A DNA stretch of 64,000 nucleotides from assembly GCA_015075175.1 (NCBI GenBank), contig JABTUV010000009.1, positions 156,551 to 220,550 of the forward strand, written 5' to 3'. Source of the stretch: a bacterium (GTDB lineage: Bacteria > Hinthialibacterota > Hinthialibacteria > H5-UNCL2). Position numbers and translations under genes: made by a program. The notes beneath the pieces are model-generated. The model was not told the origin of the DNA, did no database searches, and saw only the letters and a list, made by a program, of their open reading frames with translations. Position 1 is the stretch's first letter, and each line of letters starts with the position of its first letter. Positions 55,857-64,000 of this stretch are shown piece after piece.

Positions 55857-58266
55857 GTGAAGCGGCCCATGGTCCCCATGACGCTGGCGTTCTTACTTGG
55901 CCTGACGCTGGGGCACTATGAGATGGCGCCGCCGGCTGTGGGACTGGGCCTCTGTATTGTGTTTCTCGCGGCGGCGGTCGCCTTGTTGACGTGGACGAGG
56001 GCGCGGCGACCGGCGTTCGTGGCGGTGCTGGTCTCGCTGGTGGGACTGGGAGCGCTGCGCTGGGACGGATGGGAACAATCCAGCCGCGCGCGGGCGCGCG
56101 AGGCGCGCTTCTTTGCCACGCTGGATGCGGGCCGGGTCGAGGGCACGCTGCTGGACTGTCTGTCGTCGCGGCAGCGCGGAACCTGGCGCCTCGCCGACGT
56201 GCGCGCAACCGTCGGACGTCGCACCTACACCTTCTCCTCCCACGCCATGATTCGCCTGGCGACGGAAACGGCGCGAACCTACCGCCCCGGCGACCGGCTG
56301 GCCATCGAGGGCGGGTTGCATCCCATCGAAGCCTCCGGACTTCCCGGCCAACCGGACTGGCCCGACTACTACGCGGCGCGGAATATCGCCGCGCGCGTCT
56401 GGCAGCGTCGGGATCGTGCAGCGGAAGTGATGGGCCGCGACGGCAGCCTCCGCTTTCGCCTCCAGCACTGGCTCTTCTCCACGCGGGCCACCATCGCGGG
56501 CGCACTGTCGCGTCATCTTGCACCCGAGCACGCCTCGCTGGCGCTGGCGATGCTGCTGGGAGAAATGAGCGGCTGGACGCCGGAAAAAACCGAGGCGCTG
56601 CGCACTTCCGGACTCTATCATCTTACGTCCGTCTCCGGTCTGCACGTGATGGGCCTCGTGGCGGGAATGCTCTGGGCCATGCGGCGACTGGGACTGTCGC
56701 GCCGGGCGGTCGCCATCCTGGCGCTTCCGGTGATCGTTGCGTTCGTGCTGCTCGTGGGCGCGCGGGCGCCCGCGGTGCGCGCCGGCCTCGTGGCCGGCGT
56801 GCTGCTCCTCGGCTGGCTCCTGGACCGCGATACCGACGGTCTCAACCTGCTCGCCCTGGCCGCCCTCTCCAATCTGCTTTTCGTTCCCTATCAGATGCTG
56901 GAGGCCGGATTCCAACTCTCGTATCTCACCGTGGCCGGACTCATAGTTTGCAATCCCATGTTGCAGAAGCTGCATCATCCGCATCGTCCCTGGCGCAACG
57001 GACTGCTGTCCGGCCTCTTCACCTCGAGCGTGGCCACGGCGGTCAACACGCCGCTGCTGCTCTATCACTTCGGGCGCGCCAGTCTTCTGCCGGTCGCCAG
57101 CAACCTCTTGGCGCTTCCCATGGTCGCATTGATCATGCCGCTGGGCGCGCTCTTCAACCTCTTGTCACTCTTGCCGCTGCCGGATGGAGTGTTATTGTTG
57201 CTTTCATGGCCGCTGGCGGCGCTGCTCTGGATTCTCTCCGGCATCATAGCCGTGACGGGGGCCTGGAGTTGGGCGGTGTGGCGCAGCGGAGCGGTTGCGG
57301 AGACCACGGTCGCCTGCGCCGTCTTGCTGCTCCTGGTTCTCGCCTCCCCGCCGCGCTGGCCGCGCCTCCGGCGCCCGCGACTGGTCGCGGGGCTGGCCAT
57401 TGTCGCGCTGGCGGTGTGGACCGGCCTCTTCTCCGATCCGGCGCGCGGCGTCATGCGCGTGCGGTTCCTGTCGCTCGGCCAGGGCGACGCCACGCTGCTC
57501 TCGCTGCCCTTCGGGGGAACCATGCTGGTGGACGGCGGGCCTGGCGATCCGGATGGGGCGCCGAGTCGGCTGCTGGAGCTTCTCAAGCACGAGGGCATCC
57601 GGCGCCTCGACCTGGTGGTATTGACTCATCCTGAAGAAGACCACATCGGCGATCTGCCGGAGGTACTTTCGACGTGCTCGATCGGCGCGTTCGTCAGTTC
57701 GGGCAAGAGCAAACCCACGCGCATCTTCCAGCGGCTGGACGAGACCATCCAGGCGCGAGGCATTCCGCACTTCACGGTGGAGCGCGGCGACCGCATCGCG
57801 GGACTTCCAGGCGTCGAGATCGACGTGTTGTCGCCCGCGCCCGAAACTTCTCTCCGGCCCGCCCAATCGCGCCTCGGTCGTCTTGCGCGTGGACTATCGC
57901 GACATCGAGTTTCTTCTCACGGGTGACATCGACCGCGTGGGCGAGCAGACGCTTGTCGACGAGGCGCTGCCGCTGGACTGCGAAGTGCTCAAGGTCGCGC
58001 ATCACGGCAGCCGCAGCTCGTCCAGCCGCGAGTTTCTCTCCGCCGTGCGCCCGCAATTGGCCGTCATCATGTGCGGGCGCAATCAGTACGGCCATCCGCA
58101 CTATGAGACGCTGGACCGGCTGGGTGACGTCGGCGCGGCGGTCGTGCGCACGGACCGCGTGGGGACGGTCACGGTTCGCACCGACGGGCGCTGCTACTGG
58201 ATGGAGACGATGCGCTCGCGGGCCGTCTACGCGGGCGAACCCGAGGGGATGGACGCACTGCAGTAG
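55857..58266 (+). CDS. comEC: ComEC/Rec2-type DNA uptake channel protein (one frameshift)
   Basis: About 800 residues after repair. The N-terminal membrane region is MTLAFLLGLTLGHYEMAPPA. A soluble OB-like domain follows (about 90-200; YRPGDRLAIEGGL). The Competence domain with many helices is next (LRTSGLYHLTSVSGLHVMG, the SGxH motif; ARAPAVRAGLVAGVLLLG; GFQLSYLTVAGLIV). The C-terminal metallo-beta-lactamase domain (FLSLGQGDATLLSLPFGG, VVLTHPEEDHIGDLPEVL) breaks at about 57860 and continues in another frame (NRASVVLRVDYRDIEFLLTG, VAHHGSRSSSS) to TAG 58264. The lactamase-like domain is thought to degrade or guide the non-transported strand. The stop codon is part of a GTAGGGTGCGCAC repeat. 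Confidence 0.88.
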
Positions 58267-58302
58267 GGTGCGCACGGGGGCGGTGCGCGGTGCGCACCCT
58301 AC
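58263..58302. repeat. GTAGGGTGCGCAC inverted repeat after comEC
   Basis: GTAGGGTGCGCAC and GTGCGCACCCTAC arms with a 14-base loop. The TAG of the first arm is the comEC stop. Confidence 0.85.
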
Positions 58303-58346
58303 CGCAGCCAGCGGGAGCCACAGGTCTCCCGACCTGTGGGGTAACC

Positions 58347-58958
58347 TCATGCTTCCGCAGGACCCTCGGGAGCGGCCGCCGCCGACGCCGGACCCGCCGC
58401 CTCGCCCCGCCAACTGTACACCATGGCCCCCAGGCCGGACACCGCCAGAAGCAGCAGCGCGAAGGTGCCGACGGGGAACACGAGTCCCATCAGGAGCACG
58501 ACGATGATGCCCTTGGCGGTCGCCAGCCAGGGCGCGCGGCCCTCCAGAAAATAGCGCTGGCCGATCCACCGGGCGTAGGCAACCAGCCCCAGCGCCGCCA
58601 GCCACAGTCCCACCAGGGCGACGATGAAGACGATGCCGCCCAGGGCCGGTGTGCCGTGCGCCAGACGCCCCAGCGCCATCACCACCACCACCACGCCGAA
58701 ACCCAGCGCCGTCGACAGTCCCAGCCGGTTCTGCAGCGTGGACAGCCCGCGCGCGATCTTGTGCTCCAGCACCCCCTCCCAGAAAAGCGCAAAGGCGGCG
58801 CTGCCCAGGAGAACAAGAAACACCAGAATCACCGCCCCCAACAGTTCCACGAGGTGGGTGAGGGCGAGCGCCGGACGCTCCGGCGCCTGCGCCCACACGG
58901 GCGCGCCCAACGTCAAGAGGACAACTATGGCAGTCGCTGTGATGAGTGAACGGTTCAT
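58347..58958 (-). CDS. Membrane protein of unknown function
   Basis: 203 residues: signal peptide or first helix (LITATAIVVLLTLGAPVWAQ), then about five hydrophobic segments (LLGAVILVFLVLLGSAAFAL, ALGFGVVVVVMALGRLA, GGIVFIVALVGLWLAALGLV, GIIVVLLMGLVFPVGTFALL), ending in an Ala-rich tail. No motif is recognised. It starts 4 bp after the anti-sigma-like gene and is the last gene of the sigma-factor unit, so it may be a target or partner of that system. Confidence 0.7.
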   Translation of the reverse strand: MNRSLITATAIVVLLTLGAPVWAQAPERPALALTHLVELLGAVILVFLVLLGSAAFALFWEGVLEHKIARGLSTLQNRLGLSTALGFGVVVVVMALGRLAHGTPALGGIVFIVALVGLWLAALGLVAYARWIGQRYFLEGRAPWLATAKGIIVVLLMGLVFPVGTFALLLLAVSGLGAMVYSWRGEAAGPASAAAAPEGPAEA

Positions 58959-58962
58959 GATC

Positions 58963-59523
58963 TTATTTCCTTTCGCGGGGAATTTCAGACTTGAGAGGTC
59001 GTGTGCGCTCCCGGTCCGTTCCCAGGAGCGCGCCGGCGAGCGCGACCGCGGCGACGGCGGCGTAAAAGGCCGTCCGCAGCGTGAGCTGCAAAGCGATCGG
59101 GACGTCCAGGGAGAAGGGCGGTCCGTCGGAGGTGAGCCGCGGCTCGAAAGCGTCCAGTGCGGCTTGCAGCCAGCTTGCGACGGAAAGTGACGGCAGCCAC
59201 AACCAGGCCGCCGCGTAGCCCAGTGCGCCGACTCCGACGAGCGCGGCCAGCCAAGGCAGCGAGCCGCGGGGCGAGAATCCGGCCGCCGTCGCCGATCGCT
59301 GGAAACGCGCCGACAGGCGCGCGTGCAGACCCGCCGGCGGCTCCGCGCGGCCCGCCATCCCCTCCAGCACCGACAATCGCTCCAGTTCCTCCGCCAGCCG
59401 CTGCAATTCGGGCCGGCTCTTCATCAACAGCTCCAGAATCTCCCGCTCCTCCTGGGAGAGACGTTGCCCTCGCCGCAAGAGCAAGAGCTCGCGGCACCAT
59501 TGATCGAGGTTTGCTTGCTTCAT
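58963..59523 (-). CDS. Anti-sigma-factor-like single-unit membrane protein
   Basis: 186 residues. The N-terminal cytosolic part (NLDQWCRELLLLRRGQRLSQ; ILELLMKSRPELQRLAEELE) looks like an anti-sigma or regulatory helical domain but lacks the HxxxCxxC zinc motif. Two hydrophobic segments follow (LPWLAALVGVGALGYAAAWL; FYAAVAAVALAGALLG). It sits directly after the ECF sigma gene, the usual place for the cognate anti-sigma factor. The assignment rests mainly on context. Confidence 0.6.
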   Translation of the reverse strand: MKQANLDQWCRELLLLRRGQRLSQEEREILELLMKSRPELQRLAEELERLSVLEGMAGRAEPPAGLHARLSARFQRSATAAGFSPRGSLPWLAALVGVGALGYAAAWLWLPSLSVASWLQAALDAFEPRLTSDGPPFSLDVPIALQLTLRTAFYAAVAAVALAGALLGTDRERTRPLKSEIPRERK

Positions 59524-59625
59524 GAAGGGTGTCCCCTTTTGTGCTTCGTGCGGCGCTGATTGATGGGACCTATGAGACCCATGGAACCTATGGCGCCGAC
59601 TGTTGAGGAATGCTGCATGAGATTC

Positions 59626-60102
59626 TTACTCCAGTTGCGGCCGCAGGATTTCCAGCAGTTGCCGGCGGCCCCGAAATAGCCTCACTTTCACCAGGTTTTC
59701 GGAAATCCCGAGCGCCGACGCGATGTCGGCGATGGAGAGCTCCTGCTCATAAAAGAGCGAGAGCGGGGCACGATACGCGGGCGGCAGTTGCGCCAGGGCG
59801 GCGACCAGCAGCCGTTCCGCCTGCCGCGCCTCGGCCGCCTCCCGCGGCGAGGGGGAAGGCGACGCCAGCCGACTCACCGGGTCCTCGGCGCCCGGGCGCC
59901 CCTTTGAGTACAAAGGGGTGGCGCCCTGCATGAAGAGCGGACGAATCTGCCGCCGCCGGATTTCCGACAGGCACAGGCGCGTCGCCAGCGTAAAGAGCCA
60001 CGTGCTGAAGCGATGCGCCGGATCGTAGCGATGCCGGTTCTGGTAGGCGCGCAGGAGCGTCTCCTGGCAGAGGTCCTCGGCCTCGCCCGCATCGCCCATC
60101 AT
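59626..60102 (-). CDS. ECF-type RNA polymerase sigma-70 factor (start uncertain)
   Basis: 158 residues from the first ATG. Region 2: AGEAEDLCQETLLRAYQNRH and FSTWLFTLATRLCLSEIRRR. Region 4: ALAQLPPAYRAPLSLFYEQE and IADIASALGISENLVKVRLF. The conserved start of region 2 (PIDPRDFLAQVEPWEGPLYR) lies upstream in frame to 60173 without any start codon. The true start is probably ATG 60212 (MLIPVGRSDKP) with an indel near 60180. It heads a unit with the anti-sigma-like and membrane-protein genes. A GGGACCTATGAGACC repeat lies in the 100-bp gap before the second gene. Confidence 0.85.
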   Translation of the reverse strand: MMGDAGEAEDLCQETLLRAYQNRHRYDPAHRFSTWLFTLATRLCLSEIRRRQIRPLFMQGATPLYSKGRPGAEDPVSRLASPSPSPREAAEARQAERLLVAALAQLPPAYRAPLSLFYEQELSIADIASALGISENLVKVRLFRGRRQLLEILRPQLE

Positions 60103-60283
60103 CCGGTAGCAGTGGCGATACAGCGGGCCTTCCCACGGCTCGACCTGCGCCAGGAAGTCGCGCGGATCGATCGGATATCCGGTTTATCGGACCGACCGAC
60201 GGGGATCAGCATGTGCTGGGCGCTGCATGTCGTCCACGGACCGCCTTTGCCTCTTGATACGCGGAAATCCTCGCCAGGTTACA

Positions 60284-60380
60284 GTAGGGTGCGCACCGCG
60301 CACCAGCGCAGCACGCTGCGCAGCCACCAGTCACCAGTAGGGTGCGCACCGCGCACCAGCGCAGCACGCTGCGCAACTAC
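60284..60380. repeat. Two tandem GTAGGGTGCGCAC...GCACGCTGCGC repeat units
   Basis: Units start at 60284 and 60337, each GTAGGGTGCGCACCGCGCAC then CAGCGCAGCACGCTGCGCA. CTAC at the right end provides, on the minus strand, the TAG stop (60379-60377) of the radical SAM gene. Confidence 0.85.
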
Positions 60381-61429
60381 GCCCACAAGGTCAGTTGGCC
60401 GGGCAGGGGACGACGGAAATGTTCGGTCGAAAGTCTCGGCCCCCGCTCCGGGATGCCGGCCCGCTTGCGCGCCAGCTCGAACACCTGCGCGATCTGGTCC
60501 GCGAACACTCCCTCCCCCCCAAACCGCAGAAAGTAGCGGTTCTCGTTCAGGCAGCCGCCCCGCATCGCCTCCAGCCGGCGCAAGACCTTGTTCTTGCGCT
60601 CGGGGAAATGCTCCTCCAACCATTGCGAGAAAAGTTCCGGCAGGCCGTGCGGGAGACGCAGGAGAAGATACTCGACGAAGCGCGCGCCCGCCCCGCCCGC
60701 CGCATCCACGACGCGCGCCACCCACTCGTCGCTAAGCCCCGGAATCACGGGCGCGACCAGCACCCCAGTGGGCACGCCCGCCTCGTTCAACGCCGCAACC
60801 GTCCGCAGCCGCTCCGCCGGCGGACTCGTGCGCGGCTCCAGCACCCGCGCCAGCTCCGCGTCCAGCGTGCTGATGGAGAGTTGCACGCGGACCGCCTCGA
60901 ATCGCGCCAACTCCTTCAAAATGTCCATGTCGCGCAGCACCAGCCGGTTCTTGGTCGTCAGCGTGACCGGGTTGCGGAACTCGGCCAGCACCTGCAGGCA
61001 GCGGCGCGTGATCCGGAGCTTGCGCTCGATGGGTTGATAGCAGTCGGTGGCGCCCGAGAGCGCAATCGGCTGCGGAGTCCAACTGTCCTTCAAGAGTTCG
61101 CGGCGCAACAGCTCCGGCGCGTTCTCCTTGACGAGAATCTTGCGCTCGAAATCCAAACCCGCGGAGAAGCCCAGATACTCGTGCATGGGCCGCGCGTAGC
61201 AGTAGATGCAGCCGTGCTCGCAGCCGCGATAGGGATTCAGGCTCTCGTCGAAGCCGATGTCGGGGCTGTCGTTGTGCGAGAGCACGCTTTTGGAGTGGTC
61301 GGGGATGAACTCGGTCTCGGGAAGCGGTTCAGGCTCCAGGTACTGCAAGTCGTCCAGCGCCGGGTCGGGGCGCGACTGGACGCGGGTGAAGCGATTGGGC
61401 GGATTGTGCGGCGTGCCTCGTCCGCGCAT
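60377..61429 (-). CDS. PA0069-family radical SAM protein
   Basis: 350 residues. MRGRGTPHNPPNRF is the typical start of this family. The cluster motif is NPYRGCEHGCIYCYARPMHE (CxxxCxxC). Also typical are LALSG-like QPIALSGATDCYQPIERKL, NPVTLTTKNRLVLRDMDIL and GVPTGVLVAPVIPGLSDEWV. Family members are conserved in many bacteria and related to spore photoproduct lyase, and their reaction is not known. It is alone on the minus strand, and its stop is inside the GTAGGGTGCGCAC-type repeat. Confidence 0.9.
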   Translation of the reverse strand: MRGRGTPHNPPNRFTRVQSRPDPALDDLQYLEPEPLPETEFIPDHSKSVLSHNDSPDIGFDESLNPYRGCEHGCIYCYARPMHEYLGFSAGLDFERKILVKENAPELLRRELLKDSWTPQPIALSGATDCYQPIERKLRITRRCLQVLAEFRNPVTLTTKNRLVLRDMDILKELARFEAVRVQLSISTLDAELARVLEPRTSPPAERLRTVAALNEAGVPTGVLVAPVIPGLSDEWVARVVDAAGGAGARFVEYLLLRLPHGLPELFSQWLEEHFPERKNKVLRRLEAMRGGCLNENRYFLRFGGEGVFADQIAQVFELARKRAGIPERGPRLSTEHFRRPLPGQLTLWA

Positions 61430-61621
61430 GATGAACTCCCCAAGCGTAGGTGCGCGGTGCGAACCCTTCTATTGATTTTACTCGCTGGACAAGCGGCGGC
61501 AAAGGGAGAAAAACGGGCCATTAGCTTCTTGAGTGGGGGGATTTCATGCGTGCCTGCCGGCAGAAATCACCTGGACAATCAGTCACTGCTCCGAGAGTGG
61601 ACGCTCAGAGGTTTGCGAGAC
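61430..61621. other. Intergenic DNA
   Basis: No gene is seen. TAGGTGCGCGGTGCGAACCC at about 61446 is a degenerate piece of the GGTGCGCACC family. The GTGCCTGCCGGCAGAAATCACC stretch holds a short palindrome. Confidence 0.4.
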
Positions 61622-61836
61622 AAAGAAGAACCGAGTCCTCGAGGCGTCCCCCCGAGTAGTCCGCCGCGGCGGACGTATCGAGGGGTAGCGGCGCGCTGGA
61701 AGACCAACTTAAGCAGCGGGGCATGACTTCGCGCCGCGTATCGAGAGGACGGCCTGGACGCGAGCGGCCCGCCTTCGGAGCGGTCTCGGTTTTTGGCGCT
61801 CTACGGGTGAGGCGAAGCCTCATGAGGAACTGTCCC
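61622..61836. repeat. Interspersed 3'-end repeat, family R1, copy 3
   Basis: Same strand as 24350-24519, with an extra about 40 bp (GGCGTCCCCCCGAGTAGTCC ...). Shared blocks are GAACCGAGTCCTCGAG, TAGCGGCGCGCTGGA, CTTCGCGCCGCGTATCGAGA, GCCCGCCTTCGGAGCGG and GAAGCCTCATGAGG. The end overlaps the last about 12 codons of the SGNH gene at 61801, so that C-terminus (GTVPHEASPHP) is repeat-encoded. Confidence 0.85.
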
Positions 61837-62892
61837 ATGCGTTCCACCAAGATAGTCCGCCACGGTGCGAGCGGCGAGGGCGTGGCCGGCGGGGGTCCAG
61901 TGGCCGTCGTTGGGAAAGTAGTGGAGCGGCTCGGCCTCGGCACGGAAGACGGGCAGCAGATCCAGCACGTCGATGCCCTCCTCGCGTCCAAAGGCGGCCA
62001 GGCGCTCTTGCGGAAAGTCGAAGTGTCCGCCCGGCTCCAGCCGCCACACTTCGGCGACGCGCCCGCCCAGTGTGGGATCGACCTGCTGCGCCAGCGGAAT
62101 GACCACGAGCAGATAGCCCGCGTTCATCCCGCGCGCCAGCCTTGCGGTTTCGGAGAGACACCTCAGCGTGCGGTCCCAAGCGGCGTCGTCGCGCATCGCC
62201 CGGCCCGGCCGCAGGACGGCGAAGGGGTCATGCCCCGGATCGCCGATCTCTTCGGCCTGCACCCAGCGGGTGCGTTGGCGGAAAGGCAGGGCGTTCAGGC
62301 GGGCGGCGAGCCATTGCGCGAAACGTGAGCGCGGTCCCTGGGCGATCATGCGCAGCGGCGCGCCCGTCCCGCTCCAGACGATCTCCGAGGCGACCGCCGC
62401 GTCGTCGGAAACGTCGTTCATGAAGAACGCCTGAACGACCAGGTCGGGTTGCATGAGCGGCCCCAACTGCCGCAGCACCAGGCACTGCTCGGCGCTGCCG
62501 AAGCCGGCGTGGCCCGTGTTGACCACTTCCACTTCGCGCATGGCCGAGAGAATCCTCTCCAACCGCCGGCAAAACGTCTCCTCCAGTTCGACCTGCTTGC
62601 CTTCCATGAAGGAGTCGCCGAGAACGAGAATGCGAAAGACGCCGGGCGGTTTCTCGAACGCATGCTCGACGTCCCTCATGCCCAGCGAATTGTAACGCAC
62701 GCGCACGTCGAAGCCGTCGATCTCGGAGCGATAGCGCAGGCGGCGATGGGGGCGGTAATTGCCGGCAAGGGTGGGATCGTCGCCGAAGGCGGCGGCGGGC
62801 AGGAGGATGCGGGCCGCGACTTCGGCGATGATGAACAGGAGCAGGCAGGTGGCGGCGAGGAGCGCGACGCGGGACAGGAGCCGTTTGCGCAT
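61801..62892 (-). CDS. SGNH/GDSL-family hydrolase with N-terminal signal anchor
   Basis: 363 residues. The N-terminal hydrophobic segment (LLSRVALLAATCLLLFIIAE) anchors or exports it. SGNH block I is RILVLGDSFMEGKQV (catalytic Ser), block II-like VVNTGHAGFGSAEQCL, block III-like VVQAFFMNDVSDDA, and block V FPNDGHWTPAGHALAA (Asp and His). The proteins of this type de-acetylate or modify surface polysaccharides or lipids. The start follows the ubiE stop by 3 bp, so it is in the ubiD-ubiE unit. Its extreme C-terminus is supplied by an interspersed repeat. Confidence 0.85.
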   Translation of the reverse strand: MRKRLLSRVALLAATCLLLFIIAEVAARILLPAAAFGDDPTLAGNYRPHRRLRYRSEIDGFDVRVRYNSLGMRDVEHAFEKPPGVFRILVLGDSFMEGKQVELEETFCRRLERILSAMREVEVVNTGHAGFGSAEQCLVLRQLGPLMQPDLVVQAFFMNDVSDDAAVASEIVWSGTGAPLRMIAQGPRSRFAQWLAARLNALPFRQRTRWVQAEEIGDPGHDPFAVLRPGRAMRDDAAWDRTLRCLSETARLARGMNAGYLLVVIPLAQQVDPTLGGRVAEVWRLEPGGHFDFPQERLAAFGREEGIDVLDLLPVFRAEAEPLHYFPNDGHWTPAGHALAARTVADYLGGTHGTVPHEASPHP

Positions 62893-62895
62893 GGC

Positions 62896-63615
62896 TCACG
62901 CCTTCTCCGCCAGAGTGATGGTGGAGATTCCGAGCTGCAGGTCGCGCTGGAGCGTGACGCGCAGGCCGGATTGCGCAAGCAGCTCCGAGAAGTCGCGGCG
63001 GGAATGAAAGCGCCGCACGGACTCGGGCAGGTAGAGATAGGCGTCGCGGTTGCCGGAGATGATGCGGCCGACGAGGGGCAGGACGTATTGAAAGTAGAGG
63101 GAGAAGAGGCAATAGCAGGGGCCGCGGCGTGCTCCCATGAATTCGAGCACGAGCAACTCGCCGCCCGGGGCGAGCACGCGGCGCACTTCGGCCAGCGCGC
63201 GCGGCAGGTCGGCGACGTTGCGCAGTCCAAAGGCGCAGAGGACGGCGTCGAAACACTGATCGGCATAGGGCAGGAAGTGGGCGTCCACGGCGTGGAAGCT
63301 GACCGAAGCGTGCGGCAGTTTGCGGCGGGCGCGGGCCAGCATGGGCAGGGCGAAGTCAGCGATGACGACCGAGTGGGCGCGGCCTGCGGAGAGCAGGGCG
63401 CGGGCGAAGTCGCCGGTCCCGCCGCAGAGGTCGAGGGCGCGGGCGCGGGGACGCGCCGGCAGGCGCCGCACCGCGCGCCGCCGCCAGAGCACGTCGCATC
63501 CCCCCGAGAGCACGTGATTGAGCAGGTCGTAGGCGCCCGCGATGCCCGAGAACATGTCGCGCACCGCGCGACTCCTGGCCCGGTCTTCTTCCCGCAGGCG
63601 AGGCGTCGCGCTCAC
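62896..63615 (-). CDS. ubiE: Ubiquinone/menaquinone C-methyltransferase
   Basis: 239 residues from GTG 63615, overlapping the ubiD stop by four bases. RDMFSGIAGAYDLLNHVLSG is the UbiE signature I. SAM-binding motif I is ALDLCGGTGDFARALL, and the second signature lies in ADQCFDAVLCAFGLRNVADL. EVRRVLAPGGELLVLEFM and FHSRRDFSELLAQSGL complete the fold. It methylates demethylmenaquinone or the ubiquinone precursor. Menaquinone is more likely if the lineage is an anaerobe, but the sequence does not decide. Confidence 0.9.
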   Translation of the reverse strand: MSATPRLREEDRARSRAVRDMFSGIAGAYDLLNHVLSGGCDVLWRRRAVRRLPARPRARALDLCGGTGDFARALLSAGRAHSVVIADFALPMLARARRKLPHASVSFHAVDAHFLPYADQCFDAVLCAFGLRNVADLPRALAEVRRVLAPGGELLVLEFMGARRGPCYCLFSLYFQYVLPLVGRIISGNRDAYLYLPESVRRFHSRRDFSELLAQSGLRVTLQRDLQLGISTITLAEKA

Positions 63616-64000
63616 GGCAGGCGGATTCCCAGGCGGTCCCAGAGTTGGTCAACCCGGCGCCGCACCTCTTCGTCCATCACGATGTCGGGCGGCCAGGGCT
63701 GCGTCTGGCCTTCGTTGGGCAGCTTTCGAGTCGCGTCAATGCCCATCTTGCTGCCGAAACGCACGTATTCGGCGGTATGATCCAGCGCGTCCATCGGTCC
63801 CCAGACGAAGAAGACGTCGCGCTGCGGCGCAACGTTGTTGCCCACCCGCCACAGCACCTCGGCGGGATTCTGCACGTCGCAGTCTTCGTCGCAGACGATG
63901 ATGGTCTTCTCCAGCATCATCTGCCCCATGCCCCAGAGGCCGTAGGCGACCTTGCGCGCGTGGCCCGCGTAGCTCTTGCGGATGCGCACCAGCGCCAAAT
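63612..64000 (-). CDS. ubiD: UbiD-family decarboxylase, C-terminal part (runs off the window)
   Basis: At least 128 residues; the 5' part lies beyond 64000. QMMLEKTIIVCDEDCDVQNP, AEVLWRVGNNVAPQRDV, VWGPMDALDHTAEYVRFGSK and MGIDATRK are conserved in the C-terminal half of UbiD, the prenyl-FMN-dependent 3-polyprenyl-4-hydroxybenzoate decarboxylase and related aryl decarboxylases. Together with ubiE it points to quinone synthesis. The stop codon overlaps the ubiE start (GTGA). Confidence 0.9.
   Translation of the reverse strand, partial: LALVRIRKSYAGHARKVAYGLWGMGQMMLEKTIIVCDEDCDVQNPAEVLWRVGNNVAPQRDVFFVWGPMDALDHTAEYVRFGSKMGIDATRKLPNEGQTQPWPPDIVMDEEVRRRVDQLWDRLGIRLP

Overview
The window is high-GC bacterial DNA from an uncultured free-living lineage. 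Evidence for this is the set of secreted proteins with long Thr-Pro linkers and dockerin-like calcium motifs, parallel beta-helix surface proteins, a URO-D family protein, GH3 and esterase-type polysaccharide enzymes, an HAE1-type RND pump and many intergenic repeat families. That mix is typical of PVC/FCB-like environmental genomes (Hydrogenedentota, Sumerlaeota, Planctomycetota and similar). No single marker settles the phylum, so this is an inference.

Region 1 (1-19.4 kb) is a surface-protein array read on the minus strand and broken by insertion sequences. From its promoter end it runs: a secreted beta-helix ORF (16745-19393); a beta-helix/Ig-like ORF 'A' (13235-16243) that was probably joined to it as one gene of about 2,050 codons; a double-SUMF1-domain protein 'B' (10629-13235); a decayed A copy (7811-10574, with its tail at 5113-5222) split by two IS3-family elements (5223-7785); a second B (2482-5079); and a third, truncated A copy (1269-2427) abutting IS66 debris (1-1268). 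The layout is thus a tandem A-B-A-B-A array. The first parts of the A copies are nearly identical in DNA, while their ends and the B copies have diverged.

Region 2 (19.4-41.7 kb) holds ordinary genes mixed with repeats: an IS256-type remnant, tRNA-Ala(GGC), spoVG, a LysM/M23 peptidase, a frameshifted marR-like gene with a Cys-rich tail, phosphatidylserine decarboxylase, an esterase lipoprotein with a DUF1499 protein, a response regulator, a large glycosidase-like/esterase fusion, a proline-racemase-family gene, an RluA-type pseudouridine synthase, a secreted dockerin-like protein, a URO-D protein, two CPA2-type antiporters, a radical SAM protein, a nitrilase and a 2[4Fe-4S] ferredoxin.

Region 3 (41.7-64 kb) holds an RND efflux pair, a GH3 beta-xylosidase/glucosidase with a PA14 insert, an NtrC-type regulator, rlmN, mtfA, a MoaD-like/BNR pair, an IS3 fragment, comEC, an ECF sigma/anti-sigma-like/membrane operon, a PA0069-type radical SAM protein and the ubiD-ubiE-SGNH cluster at the right edge.

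Two features stand out. Several short repeat families sit exactly at gene 3' ends, and one of them supplies the TAG stop codon of four different genes. In addition, frameshifts are frequent in repeated DNA and also occur in single-copy genes (RND pump, comEC, proline racemase, marR, BNR protein). The window therefore contains either many pseudogenes or many uncorrected sequencing indels, and the sequence alone cannot separate the two.
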